Below, one piece after another: positions 1 through 9,872 of a DNA stretch of 53,130 nt. The stretch spans positions 1-53,130 of the forward strand of contig QCOL01000007.1 of the NCBI GenBank assembly GCA_003212925.1, in the 5' to 3' direction. The position numbers and the translations under genes are program-made. The stretch is from Pelagibacteraceae bacterium AG-430-P08 (GTDB lineage: Bacteria > Pseudomonadota > Alphaproteobacteria > Pelagibacterales > Pelagibacteraceae). The notes beneath the pieces were generated by a model. The model saw only the letters and a list, made by a program, of their open reading frames with translations, ran no database searches and was not told the origin of the DNA. Each line of letters begins with the position of its first letter. Positions within the stretch are counted from its first letter, which is position 1.

Positions 1-1347
<1,347 letters not shown>

Positions 1348-1378
1348 TTATAGCTAATAAAAAAGTAAATTAAAAGTA

Positions 1379-1672
1379 TTAATTATTATTTTCTGGAATT
1401 GAGGGTGTATCCTCTTCGACTTGATCTAAAACTGAGCTAGATGGTGTCAAATCACCCCTAGATACTATCGTTAGAGCTAAACTACAAATGATAAAAAGAG
1501 TTGCAACAACACCAGTTGCTTTTGTCATAAAATTTCCTGCTGACTTTGAAAACATCATATTTTCCTGAGAAACTCCAATTCCAAGTGCTCCTCCTTCAGA
1601 TTTTTGCATTAAAACTAATAAAACTAAAATTAATGCAAGAATGATATTCAGTACTAACAATATATTTTCCAT
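1379..1672 (-). CDS. secG: Preprotein translocase subunit SecG
   Basis: SecG is the small accessory subunit of the SecYEG channel in the inner membrane and stimulates SecA-driven export. The 97-residue product has two hydrophobic helices (about residues 4-21 and 51-68) separated by the conserved loop LMQKSEGGALGIG, which is diagnostic of SecG. The tail after residue 70 is acidic and low in complexity, which is normal. It lies 5 bases downstream of tpiA and 40 bases upstream of pyrG, all on the same strand, so the three are probably one transcript. Identification is from the central motif and the neighbours. Confidence 0.93.
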   Translation of the reverse strand: MENILLVLNIILALILVLLVLMQKSEGGALGIGVSQENMMFSKSAGNFMTKATGVVATLFIICSLALTIVSRGDLTPSSSVLDQVEEDTPSIPENNN

Positions 1673-1677
1673 GCAGG

Positions 1678-2400
1678 TTAATTATACGTTTTTTTGATTA
1701 TATCAATGAATTTTTTGGGATCTTGAGAGGCACCTCCAATTAGAAATCCATCGATATTTTTTATTAACTTTAATTCATTTATATTTTTTGGATTTACCGA
1801 ACCCCCATATAAAACTTTGATATTTCTAACTTTTTTTTTTATAAAATTGATAGTGTTAAATAAGTCATCTGCTTTAGGAATTAGACCTGTCCCAATAGAC
1901 CACACGGGTTCATAAGCAATTACAATATTTTTTCTTTTCTTAATTTTTTTCAAACCTACACTAATCTGTTTAGATAAAATTTTTTTGGTAATTTTTTTTC
2001 GTTTTTGACTTAAAGTTTCACCTATACAAAAAATAACCTTTAAACCTGATTGAGTTGCTGCTCTGATCTTGGCATTAATTAATTTATCCGTTTCACCAGA
2101 TTCACGGTTTTCTGAATGACCTAAAATAACATATTTAGCCCCAACATTTTTTAGCATCGTAGAATTTACGGAACCAGTTAAAGCGCCATAAGTAATATTT
2201 TCATGACAATTCTGAGCACCAACTTGAATTTTAGAATTTATGACTTTTTTAGACATTGAACGGATTAATGTATTGGGTGGACAATAAATAATTTTAATTT
2301 TTTTTGATTTTTTAAAAATTTTTAGAAATTTGATTACTTTTTTTAGTGAATTCAATGTACTCAATCCACCAAACATTTTCCAATTAGCAATAAAATACAT
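1678..2400 (-). CDS. tpiA: Triosephosphate isomerase
   Basis: This enzyme interconverts dihydroxyacetone phosphate and glyceraldehyde 3-phosphate in glycolysis and gluconeogenesis. The 240-residue TIM barrel keeps all catalytic residues: Asn6 and Lys8 in ANWKM, the electrophilic His95 in LGHSENR, and the base Glu164 in YEPVWSIGTG. The phosphate loop YGGSVNP is at 198-204. It is slightly shorter than the usual 250 residues, in line with genome compaction. It is the first gene of the leftward tpiA-secG-pyrG run, and its start faces the divergent PpiD-like gene across 71 bases. Confidence 0.97.
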   Translation of the reverse strand: MYFIANWKMFGGLSTLNSLKKVIKFLKIFKKSKKIKIIYCPPNTLIRSMSKKVINSKIQVGAQNCHENITYGALTGSVNSTMLKNVGAKYVILGHSENRESGETDKLINAKIRAATQSGLKVIFCIGETLSQKRKKITKKILSKQISVGLKKIKKRKNIVIAYEPVWSIGTGLIPKADDLFNTINFIKKKVRNIKVLYGGSVNPKNINELKLIKNIDGFLIGGASQDPKKFIDIIKKTYN

Positions 2401-2428
2401 ATATTTATTTGTCTTATACTAAAATTTA

Positions 2429-2453
2429 ATCTATAGGTTTGCTTTTTATAGAT
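2429..2453. promoter_or_regulatory. Divergent promoter candidate with a 7-bp inverted repeat (tpiA / ppiD)
   Basis: The 71-base gap between tpiA and the PpiD-like gene holds ATCTATA at 2429-2435 and its complement TATAGAT at 2447-2453, separated by 11 bases. Each arm reads as a TATAGA -10-like box on the strand pointing outward, which would give leaders of about 13 and 22 bases. No strong -35 is visible on either side; TTGATC on the minus strand at 2456-2451 would have only a 15-base spacer. In DNA this AT-rich such boxes arise by chance, so this is a weak call. Confidence 0.3.
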
Positions 2454-2471
2454 CAATAAATTTATATAGTA

Positions 2472-3887
2472 ATGATAGGTACATTTAGAAATTTTGCCAA
2501 AACAAAGTTTGCTGGGATATTAGTTTTTATAATGATTATTCCTTTTGTATTTTGGGGTATGGGCAGCATGTTCAGCAGTGGAAATACAAATTCAATTGTA
2601 AAAATAAATGAGACAAATATTTCTACAGAAGAATTTATTGATTACTTAAATAATTCTGGAATTCCTCAGGATACAATAAGAGAAAATTTAAATGATAACA
2701 TAATTGAAGAATTATTATCCGGATTGATTTCGACAAAAATTTTAGATTTAGAAATTGAGGAGTATGATTTAATTATTTCGAAAGAAACATTACTCAAAAT
2801 GATAAAAAAAAATAAAAATTTTCTAAACGAACAAGGAAGTTTCGAAAGACTTAAATATGAAAAATTTTTACTTGAAAATAATCAATCTGCACCTCAGTTT
2901 GAATTAAGACTAAAAAATCGAGAATTACAAAAAAACTTATTCAGTTTTGTAGGGGCTGGAACTGTTTCTCCAAAATTTTTAGTAAAAAAACTCTATCAGG
3001 ATGAAAATAGAAAATTAGAGATAGATTATATTAATTTAAATCAATTTTATAAAAAGAAAGATAGTTTTACAGATAACGATATAAAAAAATTTCTAGATGA
3101 AAATAAGAATGACTTAAAAGTAGAATATATTGATTTTAATTATTCCATTATAAATCCCAAAAATTTAATTGGTGTAGATGAATTTAATCAGACCTTTTTT
3201 GATAAAATTGACCAAATAGAAATTGATATCTCGAATGAACTTCCTTTTGAAAACATCGTTACAAACTTTAATTTAAAGTCTAAGAAAATCAAAGATTTCA
3301 GATTTACTTATGATAAAAGCGATATAGAAAAAAAGATATTTGAAGCAAGAAATAATGAATTTGATATCATTGAATTTAAAGATGATTATATTCTTTACAA
3401 AATAATTAAGTCAGAACAACGTTCTCCTAACGTAAATGATCCTGTCCTCAGAGAAGAGATCTTGGGACTTATGTTTGAAAAAAATAAATATGAATATAAC
3501 AAGAATTTAATAAAAAAAATTGATGAAAAAAATTTCAACAATGAAAAATTTGTAGAGATGGGAAATAAGAAAATTGAAAATTTATTATTAAATTCTATCA
3601 AAGATAACAAAAAATTTGATATTAAAGCTGTTGAACTTCTTTACTCGTTACCCATAAATTCTTTTACTCTTATAAATGATGAGAAGAGCAATATTTATTT
3701 AGCTAAAATAAACAACTTTCAAAATCAGACAATGGAAAATGACGATAAGATAAATGAATATATGAATAAACAAAATTCAAATCTAAAAAATAATATGTTA
3801 AAATCATATGATCTATATCTTAACAGCAGATATGATGTTAATTTGAATCAAAAAACAATAGAACGAGTTAAAAATTTCTTTCAATGA
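2472..3887 (+). CDS. PpiD-like membrane-anchored periplasmic folding factor (SurA-N type)
   Basis: The N-terminus MIGTFRNFAKTKFAGILVFI, with one transmembrane helix at about residues 14-34, is typical of PpiD-type proteins. These are anchored in the inner membrane beside the SecYEG exit and assist newly exported proteins. Residues about 40-200 fit the SurA N-terminal chaperone region. After that I cannot see the conserved glycine-rich GGDLG-type core of an active parvulin. Residues about 250-340 only loosely follow the family's end pattern, so isomerase activity is doubtful. At 471 residues it is much shorter than E. coli PpiD (about 620). The stop overlaps the trpE start by 4 bases (ATGA), implying translational coupling to the trp genes. 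The N-terminal class is fairly secure; the activity is not. Confidence 0.75.
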   Translation: MIGTFRNFAKTKFAGILVFIMIIPFVFWGMGSMFSSGNTNSIVKINETNISTEEFIDYLNNSGIPQDTIRENLNDNIIEELLSGLISTKILDLEIEEYDLIISKETLLKMIKKNKNFLNEQGSFERLKYEKFLLENNQSAPQFELRLKNRELQKNLFSFVGAGTVSPKFLVKKLYQDENRKLEIDYINLNQFYKKKDSFTDNDIKKFLDENKNDLKVEYIDFNYSIINPKNLIGVDEFNQTFFDKIDQIEIDISNELPFENIVTNFNLKSKKIKDFRFTYDKSDIEKKIFEARNNEFDIIEFKDDYILYKIIKSEQRSPNVNDPVLREEILGLMFEKNKYEYNKNLIKKIDEKNFNNEKFVEMGNKKIENLLLNSIKDNKKFDIKAVELLYSLPINSFTLINDEKSNIYLAKINNFQNQTMENDDKINEYMNKQNSNLKNNMLKSYDLYLNSRYDVNLNQKTIERVKNFFQ

Positions 3888-5344
3888 ACATAAATCGAAG
3901 CTTCAAAGATTTTAAGTTTCGACATAGAAGCAATAAAAATCAAATTATATATACTTCAAAAAAAATTCAAGAAGATGAAGAGATTTTAAATTTAATAGAT
4001 AATTTTTTAATTGAAAAAAATAGCTTTATATTTGAGTCGGTAGAGAAAGGAAAAATCAAAGGAAGATACACTATATTTGGCAAAAATCCTGACAAGATAT
4101 GGGAATTCAAAAATAAAATTTCTTATTTAATTCAAAATAAAAAAAGAATTAAACTTAAAGATAAACCTGAAAACTTGATTGAGAAAATTATTGAAGAATT
4201 TAAATTTGAAACTCCCAAAAATTTACCAAAACTGTGCTCTTTAATTTCAGGATATTTCTCTTATGACTCTATAAGATATATAGAGAAAATCCCTAATAAT
4301 TGTAAGGATGATCTAAATATACCTGATGTAAGACTTCTGAGACCAAGAACACTAATTATTCACGATAATTTAAAAAAAGAGATTTTCTATATTAGGAATA
4401 TCTATAAAGACGAAAAGATTAGGGATTATCAAAAAAAATTTGATGAGGTAAAATCAGATCTTTTTAAATTACTTATTCAATCATCAATTAAGAATGTAGA
4501 TAATAGAACCCCATTAAAATCAAAAAATATTAAAGTCAAATCTAATACTTCTAAAAATAGATTCTTGCAAATGATCAATACAGCCAAAAAATATATAAAA
4601 ATAGGAGATATATTCCAGGTAGTTTTAAGTCAAAGATTTGAAGCTAAATTAACAAAAAAACCGATTGATATTTATAAAAAACTTAGAGTGACTAACCCAT
4701 CACCTTTTATGTTTTTTTTTAATTTCAATGACTTCCAAATTATTGGTGCGAGTCCAGAAATTTTAGTGAGACTAAGAGATAATAAAATTACTGTAAGACC
4801 AATAGCTGGAACGAGACCAAGAGGAAAAACATTAAAAGAGGATCGTTTTTATGAAAAAGATCTTCTTAATGACAAAAAGGAGCTCTCAGAGCACTTAATG
4901 TTATTAGATTTAGGGAGAAATGATGCTGGTAAAGTTTCAAAAATTAATACGGTAAAAGTAACTGAGAGCTTTATTATTGAGAGATATTCTCATGTAATGC
5001 ATATAGTATCAAACGTTATCGGTGAATATAATAAGAAATTTTCAAAGTTTAAATCACTTCTTGCTGGTTTCCCAGCAGGAACTGTTTCTGGAGCACCAAA
5101 AATTAGAGCTATGGAAATAATTGATGAATTAGAAACAACTAAGAGAAAAGTTTATGCGGGTGGTATAGGCTATTTTTCAGCAAATGGAGAATTTGATACA
5201 TGCATAGCTTTAAGAACGGCTGTGGCAAAAAAAGATAAATTCTATGTTCAAGCTGGCGCTGGAATTGTTGCTGATAGCAAACCTTTAAAAGAGTACGAGG
5301 AAACTGTTAATAAAGCAAAAGCTTTAATTAATGCTTTAAAATGA
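3884..5344 (+). CDS. trpE: Anthranilate synthase component I
   Basis: TrpE converts chorismate to anthranilate using ammonia supplied by TrpG, the first committed step of tryptophan synthesis. The 486-residue protein has the chorismate-binding core: NPSPFM (271-276), GASPEILVR, PIAGTRPRG (306-314), LLDLGRND, FPAGTVSGAPKI (396-407) and the closing QAGAGIVADS. The N-terminal ESVEKG (51-56) matches the region that carries the tryptophan feedback site in the family, so allosteric inhibition is probably kept. It overlaps the upstream PpiD-like gene and the downstream trpG by 4 bases each. There is no room for a leader-peptide attenuator in front of it. Confidence 0.97.
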   Translation: MNINRSFKDFKFRHRSNKNQIIYTSKKIQEDEEILNLIDNFLIEKNSFIFESVEKGKIKGRYTIFGKNPDKIWEFKNKISYLIQNKKRIKLKDKPENLIEKIIEEFKFETPKNLPKLCSLISGYFSYDSIRYIEKIPNNCKDDLNIPDVRLLRPRTLIIHDNLKKEIFYIRNIYKDEKIRDYQKKFDEVKSDLFKLLIQSSIKNVDNRTPLKSKNIKVKSNTSKNRFLQMINTAKKYIKIGDIFQVVLSQRFEAKLTKKPIDIYKKLRVTNPSPFMFFFNFNDFQIIGASPEILVRLRDNKITVRPIAGTRPRGKTLKEDRFYEKDLLNDKKELSEHLMLLDLGRNDAGKVSKINTVKVTESFIIERYSHVMHIVSNVIGEYNKKFSKFKSLLAGFPAGTVSGAPKIRAMEIIDELETTKRKVYAGGIGYFSANGEFDTCIALRTAVAKKDKFYVQAGAGIVADSKPLKEYEETVNKAKALINALK

Positions 5345-5910
5345 AAAAATTAATTCTTATAGATAATTACGATAGTTTCACTTTTAATCTTTATCATTAC
5401 CTATCTTCATTAAAAGTTAAGGTAGATGTAATAAGAAATGATCAGATTACATCTAATGAGATATTAAAAAGAAAATATAATAAAATTGTAATCTCACCGG
5501 GCCCAGGTAATCCTGATCAATCAGGTAATTGTTTAAAAATAGTAAAATCTTTATATAAAAAAATTCCAATTCTTGGTGTTTGTCTTGGTCATCAAATTAT
5601 TGGACAGGTATTTGGCTCTAAAATTGTTCAGGCTAAAAAACTAATGCATGGTAAAACGAGCAAAATTATCTCAAAAAAGTTGGGAATTTTAAAGAATCTT
5701 CCAAAATCATTTGAGGCAACACGTTATCACAGCTTAATTATTGATAAAAAAACACTATCAAAACATCTTGAAATCACTGCTGAGAGCAAAGATGGTTTAG
5801 TAATGGGTGTTCAGCATAAAAAATATAATGTTCATGGAGTGCAATTTCACCCTGAAAGTATTAAAACTAAACTAGGTATCAAAATTTTAAAAAATTTTAT
5901 TAGACTTTAA
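5341..5910 (+). CDS. trpG: Anthranilate synthase component II (glutamine amidotransferase)
   Basis: TrpG hydrolyses glutamine and channels ammonia to TrpE. The 189-residue class I amidotransferase starts MKKLILIDNYDSFTFNLYHY, has the oxyanion region SPGPGNPDQ (52-60), nucleophile Cys81 in GVCLGHQ, and the His170 / Glu172 pair in HGVQFHPES. It is a stand-alone subunit, not fused to TrpE or TrpD. The start overlaps the trpE stop (ATGA) and trpD follows 5 bases later. By sequence alone it could also serve para-aminobenzoate synthesis, as trpG/pabA dual-use proteins do elsewhere, but the operon position favours tryptophan. Confidence 0.96.
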   Translation: MKKLILIDNYDSFTFNLYHYLSSLKVKVDVIRNDQITSNEILKRKYNKIVISPGPGNPDQSGNCLKIVKSLYKKIPILGVCLGHQIIGQVFGSKIVQAKKLMHGKTSKIISKKLGILKNLPKSFEATRYHSLIIDKKTLSKHLEITAESKDGLVMGVQHKKYNVHGVQFHPESIKTKLGIKILKNFIRL

Positions 5911-5915
5911 TATTA

Positions 5916-6908
5916 ATGAAACAATTCATAGATAAAATTAAAAATAAAGATGACCTTTCCTTTGAGGAAAGTAAGGCAGCTTTCGAATTATTAATGGAAG
6001 GTAAGGCAAATGAACAGGAAATATTTGATTTTTTAACACTTTTGTCCGCTAAAGGTGAAGTTTCAAATGAGATTGCTGGAGGAGTATACGTTCTAAGAAA
6101 TAAATCGAAAAGAGTAAATGTGCAAAATTGTATCGATACATGTGGTACAGGTGGTGATGGAAAGAACACACTCAATATTTCAACAGCTTCTGCGTTATTA
6201 CTCGCAAGTATGGGTGTTAAAGTAGCAAAACATGGAAATAAAGCAGTATCTTCTAAATGTGGATCTGGTGATGTTTTAGAGGCATTAAATATAAAAATTA
6301 ATTTAGAACCAAATAATATTGAGTCACAAATTGAAAAAAATAATTTTGGTTTTATGTTTGCACCAAATTACCATAGTGCAATGAAATACGTTGGACCTAC
6401 AAGAAAGAAAATTGGTAAAAGAACAATTTTTAATATGATTGGTCCTTTGAGTAGTCCAGCTTTAGTTAAAAGACAAGTCGTCGGTGTCTTTGAAAAAAAG
6501 TTATTAAAAACATTTGCTAACGCTTTAAAAAGTTTAGATATTAAATTTGCATGGATCGTCAATAGTGAAGATGGTTTAGATGAAATTTCACCCTATGCTA
6601 AAACAAATGTTATTCAATTAAAAAACAATGTTATCTCTGAAATTGTTATTGATCCAAAAAAATTAGATATCAATGCAGATAAATTTGAAAATCTCGTTGG
6701 TGATGATGCAAAATTTAATGCTAATAAAATGCTTGAAATATTTAAAGGTGAAGATAATGATTTTTCTAAAGCAGTATGTTTAAATGCTGCAGCAGGATTG
6801 ATTGTTAATGAAACTCATGAAGAGTTTATCGAAGCATATAAAAATGCAAGAGAGCATATTTTGTCAAACAAAGTTATCAAACATTTAGAAAAAATTCAAA
6901 ATGCCTGA
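5916..6908 (+). CDS. trpD: Anthranilate phosphoribosyltransferase
   Basis: TrpD transfers the phosphoribosyl group of PRPP to anthranilate, the second step of tryptophan synthesis. The 330-residue protein carries the PRPP-binding GTGGDG loop (77-82) in DTCGTGGDGKNTLNIST and the second conserved segment KHGNKAVSSKCGSGD (105-119). Further on it has the family segment PTRKKIGKRTIFNMIGPLSS, normal for TrpD. Length is standard. It follows trpG after 5 bases and overlaps trpC by 8 bases in another frame, so the genes are co-translated. Confidence 0.97.
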   Translation: MKQFIDKIKNKDDLSFEESKAAFELLMEGKANEQEIFDFLTLLSAKGEVSNEIAGGVYVLRNKSKRVNVQNCIDTCGTGGDGKNTLNISTASALLLASMGVKVAKHGNKAVSSKCGSGDVLEALNIKINLEPNNIESQIEKNNFGFMFAPNYHSAMKYVGPTRKKIGKRTIFNMIGPLSSPALVKRQVVGVFEKKLLKTFANALKSLDIKFAWIVNSEDGLDEISPYAKTNVIQLKNNVISEIVIDPKKLDINADKFENLVGDDAKFNANKMLEIFKGEDNDFSKAVCLNAAAGLIVNETHEEFIEAYKNAREHILSNKVIKHLEKIQNA

Positions 6909-7692
6909 AAATGTTCTCGAAAAAATAATTAAAAAGAAAAAAGAAAAAATAGAAGATTCTAAAAAAAATATTTCAATAGGGTCATTAAATGAATTAATTG
7001 AGAAAAATAAAATGTTTATTAATTTTAAAGAAAATATTGAAAAAAATATTAAGGAAAATAAATTTTCAATTATTGCTGAGATCAAAAAAGCTAGTCCTTC
7101 TGCAGGTGTAATCATAAATGATTATAACCCTGTAAAAATAGCTGGTATATATAATGATAACAAAGCAACTTGTTTGTCTGTTTTGACTGAAGAAAATTTT
7201 TTTTTAGGAGATTTGAGACATATAAGTGAAATTAAACAAAATATTAATTTGCCAATTCTTTGTAAGGACTTTTTTGTAGATAAATTTCAAATTCCATTAG
7301 CAAAGAGTTATGGAGCAGATGCAATATTAATTATATTAGCTGGTGTAAGTGAAAGCCTTGCAAATGAGTTATATGAGGAAGCTTTAAAATTTAATATGTC
7401 TGTTATAGTTGAGGTGCATACAGTTGAGGAAGCAAAACAAGCTTTAAAATTTGAAGATGCATTAATCGGTATCAATAATAGGAACTTAAAAACTCTTAAA
7501 ACTGATATAAATACAACTTTTGATATTCATAATGTCTTGGTTAATCATAAAGGTCCATTAATTTCTGAAAGTGGAATAAAAACAAAAGATGAACTATTAG
7601 AACTCTCAAATAAAACTTCTATTAAAACTTTTCTAATTGGTGAATCACTTTTGAAAAATTTGGAAAATAATTCTATTTTCTCAGTTCTTTAG
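6901..7692 (+). CDS. trpC: Indole-3-glycerol phosphate synthase
   Basis: This TIM-barrel enzyme closes the indole ring from carboxyphenylamino-deoxyribulose phosphate. The 263-residue protein keeps the catalytic set: Glu60 and Lys62 in IIAEIKKASPS, Lys122 in CKDFF, Glu171 in VEVHT, Asn192 in INNRN, and Glu223-Ser224 in ISESGI. It is monofunctional, with no fused TrpF. The gene overlaps trpD by 8 bases and is the last trp gene here; trpF, trpB and trpA must lie elsewhere. In many alphaproteobacteria moaC and moeA sit between trpC and lexA, but here only 88 bases do. Confidence 0.97.
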   Translation: MPENVLEKIIKKKKEKIEDSKKNISIGSLNELIEKNKMFINFKENIEKNIKENKFSIIAEIKKASPSAGVIINDYNPVKIAGIYNDNKATCLSVLTEENFFLGDLRHISEIKQNINLPILCKDFFVDKFQIPLAKSYGADAILIILAGVSESLANELYEEALKFNMSVIVEVHTVEEAKQALKFEDALIGINNRNLKTLKTDINTTFDIHNVLVNHKGPLISESGIKTKDELLELSNKTSIKTFLIGESLLKNLENNSIFSVL

Positions 7693-7741
7693 TCAAAAAG
7701 TTCCCTATTTTATTAGATTTTTTACTATTGTGAATTGAGAA

Positions 7742-7756
7742 GAACTTTTGTAGAAC
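7742..7756. promoter_or_regulatory. LexA box (GAAC-N7-GAAC) upstream of lexA
   Basis: GAACTTTTGTAGAAC is an exact GAAC-N7-GAAC direct repeat, on the minus strand GTTC-N7-GTTC. That is the established LexA operator of Alphaproteobacteria. It lies 24 bases upstream of the lexA start, so LexA autorepression is the natural reading. The match to both half sites and the spacing is perfect; the chance of this arising just here in AT-rich DNA is small. Confidence 0.8.
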
Positions 7757-7763
7757 AGATTTT

Positions 7764-7778
7764 GTACGATATTTGTTC
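7764..7778. promoter_or_regulatory. Second, one-mismatch LexA box (GTAC-N7-GTTC)
   Basis: GTACGATATTTGTTC differs from the alphaproteobacterial GTTC-N7-GTTC operator by one base. Its centre (7771) is 22 bp from the centre of the first box (7749), about two helical turns, so two LexA dimers could bind on the same DNA face. The site ends 2 bases before the lexA ATG and would also cover the ribosome-entry region. It runs in the opposite orientation to the first box. Weaker than the upstream site. Confidence 0.45.
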
Positions 7779-7780
7779 TT

Positions 7781-8458
7781 ATGTTAACAAAAAAACAAAA
7801 AAACCTGCTTTTATTTATCAACAAGAAGTTGAGAAGCTCTGGTGTTTCTCCATCTTATGAAGAAATGAAAGCTTCATTAAACCTCAAATCTAAGTCTGGA
7901 ATTCATAGACTTATTAGTGCATTAGAAGAGAGAGGTTTTATTAAAAGGCTTGCTCATAAAGCAAGAGCATTAGAAGTAATTAAATTGCCAGAAACGGCTT
8001 CTGCAAATGACATTTATAACAGTTTTTCACCTAGTGTTATTAAAGGTGGTTTAGATGAGGAAAATTTATCATCAGATGATGCTGAGGTACCAGTTTTGGG
8101 AAAAATTGCTGCTGGAACACCTGTTGAAGCTATTCAAAATGAGGTTTCAAGAATACCTTTGCCAAGTAATTTAGAAAAAAATGGAGATTATTTTGGTTTA
8201 AAAGTTCAAGGGGATTCGATGATTGAAGCTGGAATTCATGAAGGTGATACAGTAATTATTAAAAGAACAGATACAGCTGATAATGGAAAAATTGTTGTTG
8301 CTCTAATTGATGAGCATGAAGCAATGTTAAAAAGAATTAGAAAAAAAGGTAAAGTTGTTGCGTTAGAAAGTGCCAATAAGAATTACGAAACTAAAATCTT
8401 TGGCCCTGATAGAGTAAAAGTTCAGGGTGTATTAGTATCTTTATATAGAAACTTCTAA
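7781..8458 (+). CDS. lexA: LexA repressor (SOS regulator, self-cleaving)
   Basis: LexA represses DNA-damage genes until RecA filaments trigger its self-cleavage. The 225-residue protein has an N-terminal winged helix (about 1-65, with [20 protein letters not shown] as the recognition region). A linker follows, then the cleavage site Ala111-Gly112 in GKIAAGTP, and the S24 peptidase dyad Ser146 (QGDSM) and Lys184 (AMLKRI). All residues for autoproteolysis are present. It stands alone after the trp genes with two LexA-box-like sites in front of it, and gltX follows after 22 bases on the same strand. Confidence 0.97.
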   Translation: MLTKKQKNLLLFINKKLRSSGVSPSYEEMKASLNLKSKSGIHRLISALEERGFIKRLAHKARALEVIKLPETASANDIYNSFSPSVIKGGLDEENLSSDDAEVPVLGKIAAGTPVEAIQNEVSRIPLPSNLEKNGDYFGLKVQGDSMIEAGIHEGDTVIIKRTDTADNGKIVVALIDEHEAMLKRIRKKGKVVALESANKNYETKIFGPDRVKVQGVLVSLYRNF

Positions 8459-8480
8459 AAAAATAGTCTAAACCATTTTA

Positions 8481-9872
8481 ATGAAAAAAGTAGCAACTAG
8501 ATTTGCTCCCTCACCTACTGGTGCTTTGCATATTGGTGGTGTTAGAACAGCTTTATTTAATTGGCTATACTCGAAAAATCACAATGGTAAATTTTATTTA
8601 AGGGTGGAAGATACAGATAAAGAAAGATCTAAAAATGAATACAAAGATCAAATAATACAATCGCTTAAATGGATTGGTATCGACTATGATGGGGAAGAAT
8701 ATATTCAATCAAAAAAAGTAGATGATCACATAAAAGTTGCAAATGAGCTACTTAAAAATGGAAATGCATATAAATGTTACTGTTCAAGTGAGGAAATAGA
8801 AGAACAAAAAAAAAGAGCAAGGCAAAAAAAAATTCCCTACATTTACGATAGAAAATGGAGGGATAAAAGTGAAAATGATGCTCCCAAAGATATTAAACCT
8901 GTTATAAGATTTAAAAGTAAAATTGATGGAACATCAATATTGAAAGATTTGGTCCAAGGTGATGTCGAAATAGAAAATAATACTATTGAAGATTTTATTA
9001 TTTTAAGAAATGATGGGACTCCCACATATAATTTGTCAGCATCTGTAGACGATCACCAAATGAATATGACACATATTATTAGAGGTGATGATCACAAAAT
9101 AAATACCTTTAAACAAATACAAATTTATCAAGCCATGAAATGGGAGTTACCTTCATTTGCCCATATTCCTTTAATACATACAATTGAAGGAAAGAAATTA
9201 TCAAAGAGAGATAAAGCATCCACATTAGATGATTATTCTAAAATTGGTATTATGCCTGATGCTTTAAGAAATTATCTTTTAAGATTGGGTTGGTCTTATA
9301 AAGATAAAGAAATATTTACGTTAGATGAAAGTATAAAATTTTTTAATTTGGATGGAATTGGCAAATCTCCATCAAAACTTGATATGAGCAGAATTTTGTC
9401 AATGAATGAGCACTATATTAAGAATATTGATGAGAATGACTTATTCAATCAATTAACTGAATATTGCAAATTATATAAAAGTGAAATTAACTCTAATAAA
9501 AAAGATAAGCTAAAAAAATCACTCACATTTCTTAAAAATAAAGCTAAAACTTTAGAAGATATATTTAATAATGCTCAATATATTTTATTAGATAAAATTA
9601 ATTTCAATCCAGAAGATATAAAATTGATTGATGATAATGCAAAAAGGATAATTTCAGATTTCATTAGTCAATTTAAAAAAATTGATCGACCTACTAGAGA
9701 AGTTTTAGAACCAATAATTGAAAATTTGATAAAATCAAATAAAACAAATTTCAAGGGGGTCGGTCAACCACTCAGAATATTATTAACAGGATCAAAATTT
9801 GGTCCAGGCATTTACGATATTATTCAATCTTTAGATAAAGATGAAGTAATTAATAGATTAGAATTAAGTTAA
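8481..9872 (+). CDS. gltX: Glutamyl-tRNA synthetase
   Basis: This class I synthetase charges tRNA-Glu, and in many alphaproteobacteria also tRNA-Gln, which is then amidated by GatCAB. The 463-residue protein has the HIGH-type signature in APSPTGALHIGG (His17) and the KMSKS-type loop KLSKR (239-243). Length is normal. It follows lexA after 22 bases. Its stop overlaps the stop of the convergent lectin-autotransporter gene by 4 bases (9869-9872), leaving no space for a separate terminator. In many relatives comEC precedes and gltA follows gltX; neither is found here. Confidence 0.97.
   Translation: MKKVATRFAPSPTGALHIGGVRTALFNWLYSKNHNGKFYLRVEDTDKERSKNEYKDQIIQSLKWIGIDYDGEEYIQSKKVDDHIKVANELLKNGNAYKCYCSSEEIEEQKKRARQKKIPYIYDRKWRDKSENDAPKDIKPVIRFKSKIDGTSILKDLVQGDVEIENNTIEDFIILRNDGTPTYNLSASVDDHQMNMTHIIRGDDHKINTFKQIQIYQAMKWELPSFAHIPLIHTIEGKKLSKRDKASTLDDYSKIGIMPDALRNYLLRLGWSYKDKEIFTLDESIKFFNLDGIGKSPSKLDMSRILSMNEHYIKNIDENDLFNQLTEYCKLYKSEINSNKKDKLKKSLTFLKNKAKTLEDIFNNAQYILLDKINFNPEDIKLIDDNAKRIISDFISQFKKIDRPTREVLEPIIENLIKSNKTNFKGVGQPLRILLTGSKFGPGIYDIIQSLDKDEVINRLELS

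Noticed and set aside
3880-3890. trp attenuator or leader peptide before trpE
   Set aside because: trpE overlaps the preceding gene by 4 bases, so no leader peptide or attenuator hairpin can fit.
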